Positions 17,379 to 25,016 of a stretch of 64,000 bases of DNA are shown piece by piece. Position 1 is the stretch's first letter. Every line of letters begins with the position of its first letter. The notes beneath the pieces were generated by a model. That model worked only from the letters and a program-made list of their open reading frames with translations. It was not told the DNA's origin and searched no databases. Source of the DNA: Rubrobacter calidifluminis. GTDB lineage: Bacteria > Actinomycetota > Rubrobacteria > Rubrobacterales > Rubrobacteraceae. The stretch is from the NCBI RefSeq assembly GCF_028617075.1, contig NZ_JAQKGV010000004.1, positions 1 to 64,000 on the forward strand. The letters run 5' to 3'. A program made the position numbers and the translations under genes.

Positions 17379-18229
17379 ACGTCCGGCTGCCCGGCTGGAG
17401 CGTCACACGACTCTGCTATGCACATGATTTCGACCTCAGGGTCGGCTACAGGGTGGTCGTCGACACCGAGGTGGGCCAGCTCCTAGGACGGGTCGCGCTC
17501 ACCCCGCGTCGCCGGGAGCCGTACACCACGCCCTACGAAATAATCCGGATCGCCACCGAGGAGGACGAGCGGATCGAGGACCAGCACCGGGAGCTCGGCC
17601 GGGAGGTGCGGGTCGAGGCCGAGAAGCTCGCCCGGGACCACCGTATCTCCGAGGTTCGCTTCATTGGGTGTGATGTCTCGCTCGATGAGTCCTACATCGA
17701 GGTGAAGTACCAGTCCGACGGCAGACCGAACCTGCGGCCGGTACGGGAGGGGCTGGAGAGCAGGTATGGATCCCGCGTCGCGCTCAAGCGCTACACGTTC
17801 ATCGAGCGGTCCGGACGGGCCGGAGGGTGTGACACCTGCGGGCTGCCGCTCTGCTGCTCCACGTGGAGCGGAGCGAGGAGCATGGGGCCCGTGAACCCCC
17901 GCCTCGCCCGTCAGCAGGGTGTTACACCGAACGATAAGATCATCGGCTGCTGTGGCGAGGTGAAGTGCTGCATGCGCTATGAGCACGAGGTCTACAAGGA
18001 GTTCAAGCAGCGTGCCCCCTTCAAGAACACCACCGTCAGGCTCGGCAGGCGCGAGGGTAAGGTGGTGGACTACTCGATGGTGAGAGACGCCGTCTTCGTC
18101 CGTTTCGAACAGCAGGCCAGACCGGAGCTCATCCCGCTCGGTCGTCTCGCCCGGGAAAACCCCGGGGTACGACCCGCGGATCCCGGGGAGTGGGGGCTAC
18201 AGACCGGCGATGGTGGAGGACGTGGCTGA
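17333..18229 (+). CDS. ricT: PSP1-domain protein, RicT/YaaT homologue, non-standard start
   Basis: About 298 residues. The PSP1 domain carries the family cysteine pattern GGCDTCGLPLCCSTWSG and GCCGEVKCCMRYEHEVY. In Bacillus, YaaT/RicT works with YlbF and YmcA in RNA maturation through RNase Y; in actinobacteria the gene sits beside tmk-holB. The conserved N terminus (LVDVRLPGWSV.. DFDLRVGYRVVVDTE) is encoded before the first GTG (17453). The frame opens after TAA 17297 and contains no ATG, GTG or TTG before 17453. The best candidates are ATC 17333, six bases after GGAGGT, or CTG 17372. Coordinates here use 17333. It overlaps holB by 46 bp. Confidence 0.85.
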   Translation: MESTAEDTRNLPRLVDVRLPGWSVTRLCYAHDFDLRVGYRVVVDTEVGQLLGRVALTPRRREPYTTPYEIIRIATEEDERIEDQHRELGREVRVEAEKLARDHRISEVRFIGCDVSLDESYIEVKYQSDGRPNLRPVREGLESRYGSRVALKRYTFIERSGRAGGCDTCGLPLCCSTWSGARSMGPVNPRLARQQGVTPNDKIIGCCGEVKCCMRYEHEVYKEFKQRAPFKNTTVRLGRREGKVVDYSMVRDAVFVRFEQQARPELIPLGRLARENPGVRPADPGEWGLQTGDGGGRG

Positions 18230-19190
18230 CGACCTCTGCGACGTGCCCGGCGTGAGGGTGGGGCACGCGACGGATGCGGAGGGCGTGACCGGCTGCACGG
18301 CGATTCTCTTCGACCGTCCGGCCACGGTGGGGGTGGACGTGCGCGGGGCCTCACCAGGCACCCGTGAGACGGATTCTCTGAGCCCGACCGGACGGGTCGG
18401 GGAGGTGCACGGGTTGCTTCTGACCGGCGGGAGCGCCCTGGGCCTCACGGCCGCCGACGGGGTAGTCGGGTTTCTCCTGGAGCGGGGGGTCGGGCTGGAC
18501 GTGGGGGTGGCGCGGGTTCCGATCGTGCCGGCGGCGGTGATCTTCGACCTCACGATCGGGGCTCACGATGCCTACCCAGACCGCGCGATGGGTTACGAGG
18601 CGGCTCGTTCTGCCACCCGCGAGGGTTTCGAGCAGGGGAGCGTCGGGGCGGGAACCGGGGCGAGCGTCGGCAAGGTCCTGGGGCCGGACCGGGCGATGAA
18701 GGGCGGGTTGGGCAGCGCCGCGATCTCCCTTGAGGACGGCCTCGTCGTCGGGGCGCTGGCCGTCGTGAACGCCCTGGGGGATGTGCGTGATCCACATGAT
18801 GGACTGCGCATCGTCGCCGGACCCCGGCTGGAGGACGGCACGCTCGGGGACAGCGTGAAGCTTTTGCCCGGTGCGGCCTCGCGCCTGCGCTGGGGGGAGA
18901 ACACGACGCTCGGCGTCGTTGCGACCACCGCTCGCCTGACGAAGCCCCAGGCGACCCGCGTGGCCCGGATGGCCCACGACGGGCTGGCCCGTACGGTCTA
19001 CCCCGTGCATACTTCGGTGGACGGGGACACCGTCTTCGCAGCTTCCGTGGGGGAGGTAGAGGCCTCGTCGGACGTCGTCGGGGCGGCAGGAGCGCTGGCT
19101 CTGGCCCTGGCGATCGTGCGGGCCGTGAGGGAGGCCAGGAGCCTGGCCGGGCTTCCTGCCGCCCGCGACCTTGCCGGTCCGGCTCAGTAG
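18210..19190 (+). CDS. P1-family (S58, DmpA-like) peptidase
   Basis: A 326-residue Ntn-hydrolase-fold aminopeptidase relative. The family N terminus CDVPGVRVGHAT, the block GLLLTGGSALGLTAADGV, and the self-cleavage site in GGLGSAAISL (predicted Gly/Ser cleavage near residue 170) are present. Related enzymes release N-terminal D- or L-residues or cut beta-peptides. No signal peptide is seen, so it is cytoplasmic. The natural substrate is unknown. Its start overlaps the ricT end. Its stop overlaps the convergent RlpA gene by 7 bp. Confidence 0.87.
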   Translation: MVEDVADDLCDVPGVRVGHATDAEGVTGCTAILFDRPATVGVDVRGASPGTRETDSLSPTGRVGEVHGLLLTGGSALGLTAADGVVGFLLERGVGLDVGVARVPIVPAAVIFDLTIGAHDAYPDRAMGYEAARSATREGFEQGSVGAGTGASVGKVLGPDRAMKGGLGSAAISLEDGLVVGALAVVNALGDVRDPHDGLRIVAGPRLEDGTLGDSVKLLPGAASRLRWGENTTLGVVATTARLTKPQATRVARMAHDGLARTVYPVHTSVDGDTVFAASVGEVEASSDVVGAAGALALALAIVRAVREARSLAGLPAARDLAGPAQ

Positions 19191-19732
19191 TAGAGTACCT
19201 GCCCGACCCTTATGTAGTCCGGGTTCGCGAGGCCGTTGTACCGGGCTAGGTAGCCGACAGAGACGCCGAGGTAGGCAGCGATGGAGGTGAGCGTGTCCCC
19301 CGGTCTCACCGTATAAGTCCGGCCGGCCGCCGGCTCCTGAGGGTACGCCGTCTGGGACTGCGGATAGCTTACTACCGAGTAGTCCACGTAGGCGACGCCG
19401 GGACGGATCAGACCCAGAGACTGCGCCGCGGCCTGCGAGAGATCGAGCGCCCTCGCCCCCACGTACGGCCCCCGGTCGTTTATCGTCACCTCCACCGAAC
19501 GCCCACCCCTGCTCACCACGAGCCTCGTCCCGAGCGGCAGCGTCCTGCTAGCCGCGGTGTACGCGTAGGCGTCGTAGGGCTCCCCACTCGCCGTCGGTTT
19601 CCCGTAGAAGCCGGGACCGTACCAGGAGGCGAGCACACCCGCCGCATGCGCCGATGCCGGACGGGCCACCACCAAACCGCAGGCGAACAATGCCAGCACG
19701 ACCATCTTCACGAAGATGAACCTGAAGTGCAA
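19184..19732 (-). CDS. RlpA-like double-psi beta-barrel protein with LysM domain
   Basis: About 182 residues, secreted. A signal peptide (FIFVKMVVLALFACGLVVARPASAHA) is followed by a DPBB/RlpA domain (ASWYGPGFYGKPTASGEPYD; LPLGTRLVVSRGGRSVEVTINDRGP; LDLSQAAAQSLG) and a C-terminal LysM (TYTVRPGDTLTSIAAYLGVS). RlpA domains act on or bind peptidoglycan, and LysM anchors to glycan. The conserved Asp of the RlpA active region is in NDRGPYV. TTG 19732 is chosen because GGAGGGGG lies 5-6 bp upstream; GTG 19747 and ATG 19705 are alternatives. Confidence 0.87.
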   Translation of the reverse strand: MHFRFIFVKMVVLALFACGLVVARPASAHAAGVLASWYGPGFYGKPTASGEPYDAYAYTAASRTLPLGTRLVVSRGGRSVEVTINDRGPYVGARALDLSQAAAQSLGLIRPGVAYVDYSVVSYPQSQTAYPQEPAAGRTYTVRPGDTLTSIAAYLGVSVGYLARYNGLANPDYIRVGQVLYY

Positions 19733-20044
19733 CCTGTCCCCCTCCACGTCGAATTCAGAGCCGCCATCGGCGAACCTGAACCATCACTTCAACGAGTACG
19801 GAGTATCGGGGGCGCGCCACACGTTTTCAATACCTTTCGAAAGTTTTCCATCAGATGAGAAATCTCGACCTTGCGCCAGCTATTGGATCTCCGGGTGATA
19901 ATCACATCAAGATATTGGAAACGTGGATGTTAAGGCTCATTTAGAGGGTTAATCTTGCGTGATGATACGTCAGGCATCACGTGCTAGAGTTTCTTACGTC
20001 CGGAAAGGTGGTTGAAAATATCTCTATGATAAGCGGGAGGGGGC
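19733..20044. other. Divergent intergenic region between the RlpA gene and the MerR-like gene
   Basis: About 310 bp without a convincing gene, clearly richer in A and T than the flanking genes from 19830 on. It should hold promoters for both neighbours. Visible elements are a perfect CTTTCGAAAG palindrome near 19838-19849, an inverted repeat at 19958-19981, and TATGAT at 20025-20030 close to the MerR-like start. A 5' leader of a secreted cell-wall hydrolase could hold a c-di-AMP (ydaO) riboswitch, but I could not find its conserved sequence blocks. Confidence 0.5.
19958..19981. promoter_or_regulatory. Inverted repeat, possible operator
   Basis: Perfect 7-bp arms CGTGATG and CATCACG separated by 10 bp, about 65-85 bp before the MerR-like gene at 20045. 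The size fits a dimeric regulator site, either for self-regulation or for control of the divergent RlpA gene. No terminator-like T run follows. Function is inferred only from symmetry and position. Confidence 0.35.
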
Positions 20045-20686
20045 TTGTCTTACTCTGTCGAAGAGGTTGCGGGGCTGTTGGGGATCCCGCGTCCGACGCT
20101 GTACCGGTATCTGAGGGAGTATTCGATCCCTCACGTGCGCCGTGCGGGGAGGATTGAGGTATCGGAGGAGGGGCTCGAGAGGGTTCGGGAGGTCAGGGAG
20201 CTCCACCTGGAGGGGATGAGGACGGAGGCGGTGAAGAGGATGTTGAGGCATCCGCTTCCGGACCCGGAGGAGTTTCGGGAGGAGAACGGGCGGCTGCTCG
20301 AAGCCATGCGGGAGATGCGGGAGAGCCTGGAACGAGTGAACGAGGCGTTCTCCCGGGAGACCACGGGCACTCTGCTTGCGCGACAGAGCCTGCTCGTCTC
20401 GGCCCTCTACGACCTCAACGAGGCCCTCGGCGTGAGAGAGGGGGCGGGCGGCCGGCGCGGTGTTCTGGATGCTCTGGAGGCTGAGGTGGTGGGGCAGCGG
20501 GAGACGCTGGAGAAGGTGGAGCGGCGCCTGGAGGAGGTCGTCCGGGGCCTGGAGGCCAATACCGCTGCCGTGGCGGAGTTCGGGCGTGCGATGGAGGCGA
20601 TCTGTGAGATGACCCGGTACGTGACGAGCGTGGCCTCGCTGTTGAAGAACGACATCCTGCTGAACGGGGTCGGGGAGCGCTCATGA
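20045..20686 (+). CDS. MerR-like helix-turn-helix protein with coiled coil
   Basis: A 213-residue protein. Residues 1-70 form a winged helix-turn-helix of the MerR/excisionase type (YSVEEVAGLLGIPRPTLYRYLREYSIPH). Residues 78-185 are predicted mostly coiled coil (EFREENGRLLEAMREMRESLERV; EVVGQRETLEKVERRLEEVVRG), which would pair two subunits. No ligand-binding domain or metal-binding cysteines are seen. The single C-terminal cysteine (AICEMTRYV) is isolated. TTG start after GGGAGGGGG. It could regulate itself and the divergent RlpA gene through the repeat at 19958-19981. Confidence 0.8.
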   Translation: MSYSVEEVAGLLGIPRPTLYRYLREYSIPHVRRAGRIEVSEEGLERVREVRELHLEGMRTEAVKRMLRHPLPDPEEFREENGRLLEAMREMRESLERVNEAFSRETTGTLLARQSLLVSALYDLNEALGVREGAGGRRGVLDALEAEVVGQRETLEKVERRLEEVVRGLEANTAAVAEFGRAMEAICEMTRYVTSVASLLKNDILLNGVGERS

Positions 20687-20690
20687 GAAA

Positions 20691-20716
20691 GGAGCACGTC
20701 CATAAAGACGTGCTCC
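20691..20716. terminator. Strong hairpin between convergent genes
   Basis: A perfect 10-bp stem (GGAGCACGTC / GACGTGCTCC) with a 6-nt loop lies between the MerR-like gene and the convergent alcohol dehydrogenase gene. On the minus strand it is followed by TTTCTCATGA, so it best serves as terminator for the dehydrogenase operon. On the plus strand no T run follows. Confidence 0.65.
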
Positions 20717-20740
20717 GCGCTTCACCGGTACCGGGGAACA

Positions 20741-21787
20741 TCAGGGGATCAAGATGCCCCTCCCCGGCAGGCGTCCCTCGTTGAGGTCGGCTATGGCGGA
20801 GTTCACCTCTTCCAGGGGGTAGGTTTTGGTGTGCAGCTTCACCTTGCCCTGGGCGGTGAGCTCCATCAGCTCGGCCAGGTCGTTGTAGGTGCCGACGAGG
20901 TTGCCCACGATGCTGCGCTCGGTGGAGATGATGTCTATGGTTGGCACCTCGACCACCCCGCCGTAGCCGACGACGAAATGGGACCCTCCCTGACGGGTCA
21001 TCTTCCAGGCGTCCTTCTCGGCGCCCCTCTCCCCGACGAAGTCGATGACTACCTCCGCGCCACCGCCGGTCATCTCGAGCACCTTCTCCACGTAACCGTC
21101 TTCTACCCTTACCGTCTCATCCGCGCCTATCTCTTTTGCAAGAGATAGCGCCTTCTCGGAGGGATCGACCACGATCACCCCGGCGGGGGTGAGCGCCTTG
21201 AGGGTCTGGATGCCGATGTGCCCGAGACCTCCTGAGCCTATCACGACCACGTGGGTGCCGGGGTAGAGCAGGGGGGCGGCCTTCTTCACCGCGTGGTAGG
21301 CGGTGAGGCCCGCGTCGGCGAGCGCCGCTATGTCCCTGGGGTGCAGGCTCGGGTCCAGCTTGACGACCGAGCGGGCGCTGGTCTTCAGGTACTCGGCGAA
21401 GCCCCCGTCGGTGGAGAGCCCGGGGAAGGCGGCGTTCTCGCAGTGCATGTCGTCGCCGGCCCGGCACGCCCGGCACAACCCACAGGTTATCAGGGGGTGG
21501 ACGATGACCGTGTCTCCGGGCTGGACGTTGGTGACCGCGGAGCCCACCTCCTCGACCCAGCCGGCGTTCTCGTGGCCCGGGATGTAAGGCAGGAGGGTGC
21601 CGTCGGGGTCCTGGATGGGTTTCCACTGGCCCTCTATTACGTGCAGGTCGGTGCGGCAGAGCCCTGCGGCCCCGATGCGTACGATCACGTCGAAGGGGCC
21701 CTCTACCCTGGGATCCTCGACCTCCTCCACCTTCAGGGGCTTCGTCCCTATCTTTTCATCGTACTCGTGCAGCCGGGCTGCCTTCAT
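20741..21787 (-). CDS. Zinc-dependent NAD(P) alcohol dehydrogenase (MDR family)
   Basis: A 348-residue medium-chain dehydrogenase. The catalytic zinc site has Cys in GLCRTDLHVIEG and GHENAGWVEEVG, and the structural zinc site has four cysteines in CGLCRACRAGDDMHC. The Rossmann motif is VVVIGSGGLGHIGIQ, followed by an acidic residue in IVVDPSEK that favours NAD. Such enzymes oxidise short primary or secondary alcohols. It is the last gene of a three-gene minus operon (amidohydrolase, DUF59, ADH) with 4-bp overlaps. In propane-monooxygenase clusters an ADH in this position oxidises 2-propanol or similar, so that is the likely role, by analogy. Confidence 0.9.
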   Translation of the reverse strand: MKAARLHEYDEKIGTKPLKVEEVEDPRVEGPFDVIVRIGAAGLCRTDLHVIEGQWKPIQDPDGTLLPYIPGHENAGWVEEVGSAVTNVQPGDTVIVHPLITCGLCRACRAGDDMHCENAAFPGLSTDGGFAEYLKTSARSVVKLDPSLHPRDIAALADAGLTAYHAVKKAAPLLYPGTHVVVIGSGGLGHIGIQTLKALTPAGVIVVDPSEKALSLAKEIGADETVRVEDGYVEKVLEMTGGGAEVVIDFVGERGAEKDAWKMTRQGGSHFVVGYGGVVEVPTIDIISTERSIVGNLVGTYNDLAELMELTAQGKVKLHTKTYPLEEVNSAIADLNEGRLPGRGILIP

Positions 21788-22488
21788 GCGCTGCTCTTCT
21801 CCTTTCTCCCGTACCTGGCCTGGAGCAGATCACTGCACAGCGCGCCGTTGCTCTCCAGGCTTATCCTGGTCAGGCGTGCCTTCCTCAGGTGCTCGACCAC
21901 GGCCTCCTCGGGTATGGGATCCCCGCCCGCGCTCAGGAGCAGCGGGGAGGAGGGGGAGAGGTCGAACCCGAGCTCCCTCCTGCGCTCCAGGTATACCTCG
22001 AGTTCCGGGCAGGGTGGGACGTCGCCGAGGCGCATATGCGCAAGCTCCCGCGGGCTTGTGCCCCGGGAGAGCAGGGTGCGGCAGAGGATCTCCTGGCGGC
22101 GGACGAAGGCTTTCTTGCGGAAGGTCTCGCGCACGGCGTCCAGGTCCTCCCCGGTCGTCTCGTCGGAGAAGGAGGCCATCGCCCGGTCGAAGCCCTCGTC
22201 CCTCTCCACCCCACGGTTTATCTCCCGGGCGACGTGGAACTCCTCGAGGACGACCTCGACCCGCTCTACCCGCGGCAGTGAGATGAGCGCCCTCTTGGCG
22301 TCCTCGGCCATGATGTAGGCGAAGTTGGGCGAGCAGAAGTAGGTGGGGAGCCTGAGCCTCAGGCGGACCGTTCCTTCATCCCGCTCTACGTGCGAGACGA
22401 ACCCGAGGGTGGTGATCGGCTCGTCCAGTTCGGGGTCCCGGACGCCCGAGAGGGCGTCCAGGACCTCCGATTCCCGAATCTCGCTCAC
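21784..22488 (-). CDS. DUF59/MIP18-family protein with extra C-terminal domain
   Basis: A 234-residue protein. Residues 1-95 form a DUF59 (MIP18/PaaD-like) domain (SGVRDPELDEPITTLGFVSHV; RLRLPTYFCSPNFAYIMAEDA), a fold linked to maturation of Fe-S or other metal sites. The C-terminal half (LSRGTSPRELAHMRLGDV; LSAGGDPIPEEAVVEHLRKARL) is not recognised. The GTG start overlaps the amidohydrolase stop (GTGA), and its own stop overlaps the ADH start. A DUF59 gene between an amidohydrolase and an ADH is also found in actinobacterial propane-monooxygenase operons, so it may help metal loading of a partner enzyme. Confidence 0.8.
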   Translation of the reverse strand: MSEIRESEVLDALSGVRDPELDEPITTLGFVSHVERDEGTVRLRLRLPTYFCSPNFAYIMAEDAKRALISLPRVERVEVVLEEFHVAREINRGVERDEGFDRAMASFSDETTGEDLDAVRETFRKKAFVRRQEILCRTLLSRGTSPRELAHMRLGDVPPCPELEVYLERRRELGFDLSPSSPLLLSAGGDPIPEEAVVEHLRKARLTRISLESNGALCSDLLQARYGRKEKSSA

Positions 22489-23525
22489 GGCGCGACGGGC
22501 TCGGCGTCGCTCCCGACCGGACCGGTGCCCGAGTGGGCGCCCTTTAGCTTCAGCTCCTCCGGTACCTCTATGTCGTAGAGCCCGGCCAGGTTGAGCCCCA
22601 GGATCTTCTTCTTTATCTCCGGGGTGAGCGTGCCGTACTCGCCCTGCATGTCCTCCGGTATCTGGAAGTCCACGAACTCCTCTATGAGCCACTTAGGCTG
22701 CCAGATGGCGTAGTCGCTGCCGAAGGTGATCCTGTCCTCCCCCAGCCAGTACAGCAGCTCCCCGATGATCTGGGCGAAGTAGCGCGGCCGGGTGTGGATG
22801 AACGGGATGGCCACCGCGAGCCCGCCGTAGACGTTGGGCTCCTGCGTCCCGATCCAGCAGAAGTCCTCCAGCCTCGGCAGCCCCACGTGCTCGACGATGA
22901 AGTTGAGGTCGGTGAACTCCGAGGCCACGTCGTCCACGTCGGCTACGTCGAAGGCGTCGCGGTTGAGAGGCCGGATCGTCGGGCCCTTGTGGACGTGGAT
23001 GTTCTTTATCCCCAGCTCTACGCATTTCTCCAGATAACGTTTGGCCCAGTCGTCCTTGAGGCTCCAGCCCTTCGAGCGTCCCTTCCACTCCGCCGTGTAG
23101 AGCTTGACGCCCTTGAGGTTGTACCTCTCCGCGAGCCGCTCCAGCTCCCTGAGCCCCTCCTCGCCGTCTCTGGGGTCGAAAGCGCCGTTGACGATGAACC
23201 TGTCAGGGTACTTCTCCGCCAGCACCCCGTCCTGCTCGGTGGTGTTGAACCCGTTCTTGTAGAAGTCCGTGAGGTAGGTCGGCTGGAAGATCGCCTTGTC
23301 GTCGTAGCCCACCTCGAAGAGATCGTGCAGGATCCTCTCCTCGGAGTACTTGTAGAACTCCTCTATGGGCCACTTGTACTCTTCGGGGCTCAGCGCCGTC
23401 TGGTAGTCGTGGAAGCACTCGATGAACTGCTGACCGTGGACGTTGCGCCAGTTCTGCGGACTGCCGTCCCAGAAGTGGACGTGCCCGTCAACCACGAAGT
23501 ACTTCTCGCCGTCTTTCTCGTACAC
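22485..23525 (-). CDS. Amidohydrolase_2-family metal hydrolase
   Basis: About 346 residues. The barrel begins with the HxH motif DGHVHFWDGSPQNW, and later conserved residues are in KNIHVHKGP, IVEHVGLPRLEDF and TFGSDYAIWQP. This family hydrolyses or decarboxylates small substrates with a divalent metal. The frame can start at TTG 23582, but GGAGG lies just before two GTG codons (23528 and 23525), so a start at 23525, giving YEKDGEKYFVVDG, is preferred. It heads the ADH operon. Close relatives sit in propane-monooxygenase clusters and their exact chemistry is not settled. Divergent from an IclR gene. Confidence 0.85.
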   Translation of the reverse strand: MYEKDGEKYFVVDGHVHFWDGSPQNWRNVHGQQFIECFHDYQTALSPEEYKWPIEEFYKYSEERILHDLFEVGYDDKAIFQPTYLTDFYKNGFNTTEQDGVLAEKYPDRFIVNGAFDPRDGEEGLRELERLAERYNLKGVKLYTAEWKGRSKGWSLKDDWAKRYLEKCVELGIKNIHVHKGPTIRPLNRDAFDVADVDDVASEFTDLNFIVEHVGLPRLEDFCWIGTQEPNVYGGLAVAIPFIHTRPRYFAQIIGELLYWLGEDRITFGSDYAIWQPKWLIEEFVDFQIPEDMQGEYGTLTPEIKKKILGLNLAGLYDIEVPEELKLKGAHSGTGPVGSDAEPVAP

Positions 23526-23658
23526 CACTCCTCCTTCCTCGTCGTTCAGGGTCGAATATATATTCCGGAGGATGTCAATCAAGTTGCAAGCGCGCCGTTT
23601 TCTAACATCGTGCGAAAATCACTGGTGTGGGTCCCGTAAGGGGTCGAGGAGAGGTAGA

Positions 23659-24543
23659 TTGGGCCAGGAAAGGGGTGATTCGGTCTTGGGCTCCGAGGGT
23701 GAGATAAGGAGAAGGTTGAGAGGCGGGGAAGGTCCGGGGAGTTTCCGCAGCGCCCGGAGGATGTTCGAGATCCTCGACTTCGTGAGCCGCAGGGAGAGGG
23801 CTACGGCGAAGGTGATCGCCCGCGAGCTCGACGTCAGCCTCTCGACCTGCTACCGGTTGCTCGGGATCCTGGTTGAAGAAGGATACCTTGAGAAGCTGCC
23901 GCGTTGCGGCGGCTACAGGCTCGGGCCGGCCATATCCCTGCTCTACGGGCGTGCGACGGGCCGGGTGCTCGAAACCTCCGTCGAGCCGGTCATAGAGGAG
24001 CTGGCCATGAGGAGCGGGCGCCACGCGTACCTGGGAGTTCTCGACGGTGGACAGGTGACCGTGGCGCAGGTCAAGTCTCCGCCGGAGAGCCCACCCGTTG
24101 GCGTGGTTCGTGGGTTTCACGGCGCCTCGCATGCTCTGGCCCTCGGGAAGGTGCTCATAGCCGGTGCGGGCCCGGGCGGTATAGAAGAGTACGTCGAGTG
24201 CTACGGGCTCGAGAAGTTCACCCCCAGGACCATAACCGAGAAGCGCCATCTGGAGGACCACCTTCGGGGCGTGATGGTCCGGGGGCTCGCCATCGACGTG
24301 GAGGAGTTCGCAGAGAACCTCTGCTGCATAGCCGTACCGATACTGGACCGGGACGGCCGTACCCGGGGAGCGATCGGCATCTCCACCTCCGCCCGACGCT
24401 TCGACAGCGAGCTCAGGGCCCTGGCTCCCATGGTGAGGAGGGCCGCCCGTGAAGCCTCTGAGCTGCTCGACGATCGGGATGGATCGGTGGGCCGGGGCTT
24501 CCGGCGTCCAGATAATATGCGCTCGCTTGGAGCAAAACCTTAA
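23659..24543 (+). CDS. IclR-family transcriptional regulator
   Basis: About 294 residues. It has an N-terminal winged helix (FRSARRMFEILDFVSRRERATAK; ELDVSLSTCYRLLGILVEEGYLEK) and a C-terminal effector domain (HGASHALALGKVLIAG; RGLAIDVEEFAENLCCIAVPILDRDG; GAIGISTSARRF). IclR proteins bind small aromatic or short-chain metabolites. TTG 23659 is chosen for the AGGAGAGG four bases before it; the open frame extends far upstream but encodes no conserved residues there. It diverges from the amidohydrolase-DUF59-ADH operon and is the probable local regulator. Confidence 0.88.
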   Translation: MGQERGDSVLGSEGEIRRRLRGGEGPGSFRSARRMFEILDFVSRRERATAKVIARELDVSLSTCYRLLGILVEEGYLEKLPRCGGYRLGPAISLLYGRATGRVLETSVEPVIEELAMRSGRHAYLGVLDGGQVTVAQVKSPPESPPVGVVRGFHGASHALALGKVLIAGAGPGGIEEYVECYGLEKFTPRTITEKRHLEDHLRGVMVRGLAIDVEEFAENLCCIAVPILDRDGRTRGAIGISTSARRFDSELRALAPMVRRAAREASELLDDRDGSVGRGFRRPDNMRSLGAKP

Positions 24544-24599
24544 GAACATTCATCTTCGACACACCGGCCGAGGTGCGATATACTTGCATCCCGCAAGGT

Positions 24600-24672
24600 G
24601 CCGACGTAGCTCAGCTGGTAGAGCAGCTCACTCGTAATGAGCAGGTCAGCGGTTCGAGTCCGCTCGTCGGCT
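24600..24672 (+). tRNA. tRNA-Thr (anticodon CGT)
   Basis: A 73-nt cloverleaf with a perfect 7-bp acceptor stem (GCCGACG / CGTCGGC), a D arm GCTC..GAGC, an anticodon stem GCTCA / TGAGC with loop CTCGTAA (anticodon CGT at 24633-24635) and a T arm AGCGG-TTCGAGT-CCGCT. It reads ACG (Thr). CCA is not encoded. A T-rich stretch (CTCTTTATTTTCC) follows and may end transcription. Confidence 0.97.
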
Positions 24673-25016
24673 CTTTATTTTCCTGATTTGCAGGTGCATC
24701 ATGAGATGAGATGCGACCGGCGGTGGCGTCGGGTCCCCTGGTCCCCTCGAAACCGGATGTCGGCGGGGAGGGCGAGCATCATCAAGGTGTGAGACCGATA
24801 CTTTGGATCGTCGGCTTTGCCCGGAGATGGACTTCGCATTTGCATGGAGGTTTGAGGGGATGAGGGCGGGATGTGCTGCAGGTCGTGGGTCCGGGTATCC
24901 GGCGCTCCCGTACGTCTCAGGGATGATTCGAGGTGAGGTCCGGGTAAGGGGTATATTCGACCAGGCGCCGTGCCGGCGTAAACTTTGAGTACAGCGATGG
25001 CCTGGAGGAGCAGGTG
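24673..25016. other. Intergenic region after tRNA-Thr
   Basis: About 345 bp. After the T-rich tail of the tRNA no gene is supported: a 61-codon frame at 24803-24988 has no ribosome-binding site and no recognisable protein features. A TATATT at 24952-24957 could be part of a promoter for the esterase gene, but no matching -35 is seen. No integrase, long direct repeat or insertion sequence is present. Confidence 0.6.

Noticed and set aside
19748-19860. Possible c-di-AMP (ydaO) riboswitch upstream of the RlpA-LysM gene
   Set aside because: Such genes often carry this riboswitch, but the conserved blocks could not be found on the minus strand; a covariance-model search (Infernal, RF00379) would decide.
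24664-24816. TCGTCGGCT repeated at the tRNA-Thr 3' end (24664) and at 24808, a possible attachment site
   Set aside because: Only 9 bp, no integrase or mobile genes between or near the copies; chance in GC-rich DNA is enough.
24803-24988. 61-codon frame in the gap after tRNA-Thr
   Set aside because: No ribosome-binding site, no family resemblance, and Gly/Arg-rich composition like shadow frames.
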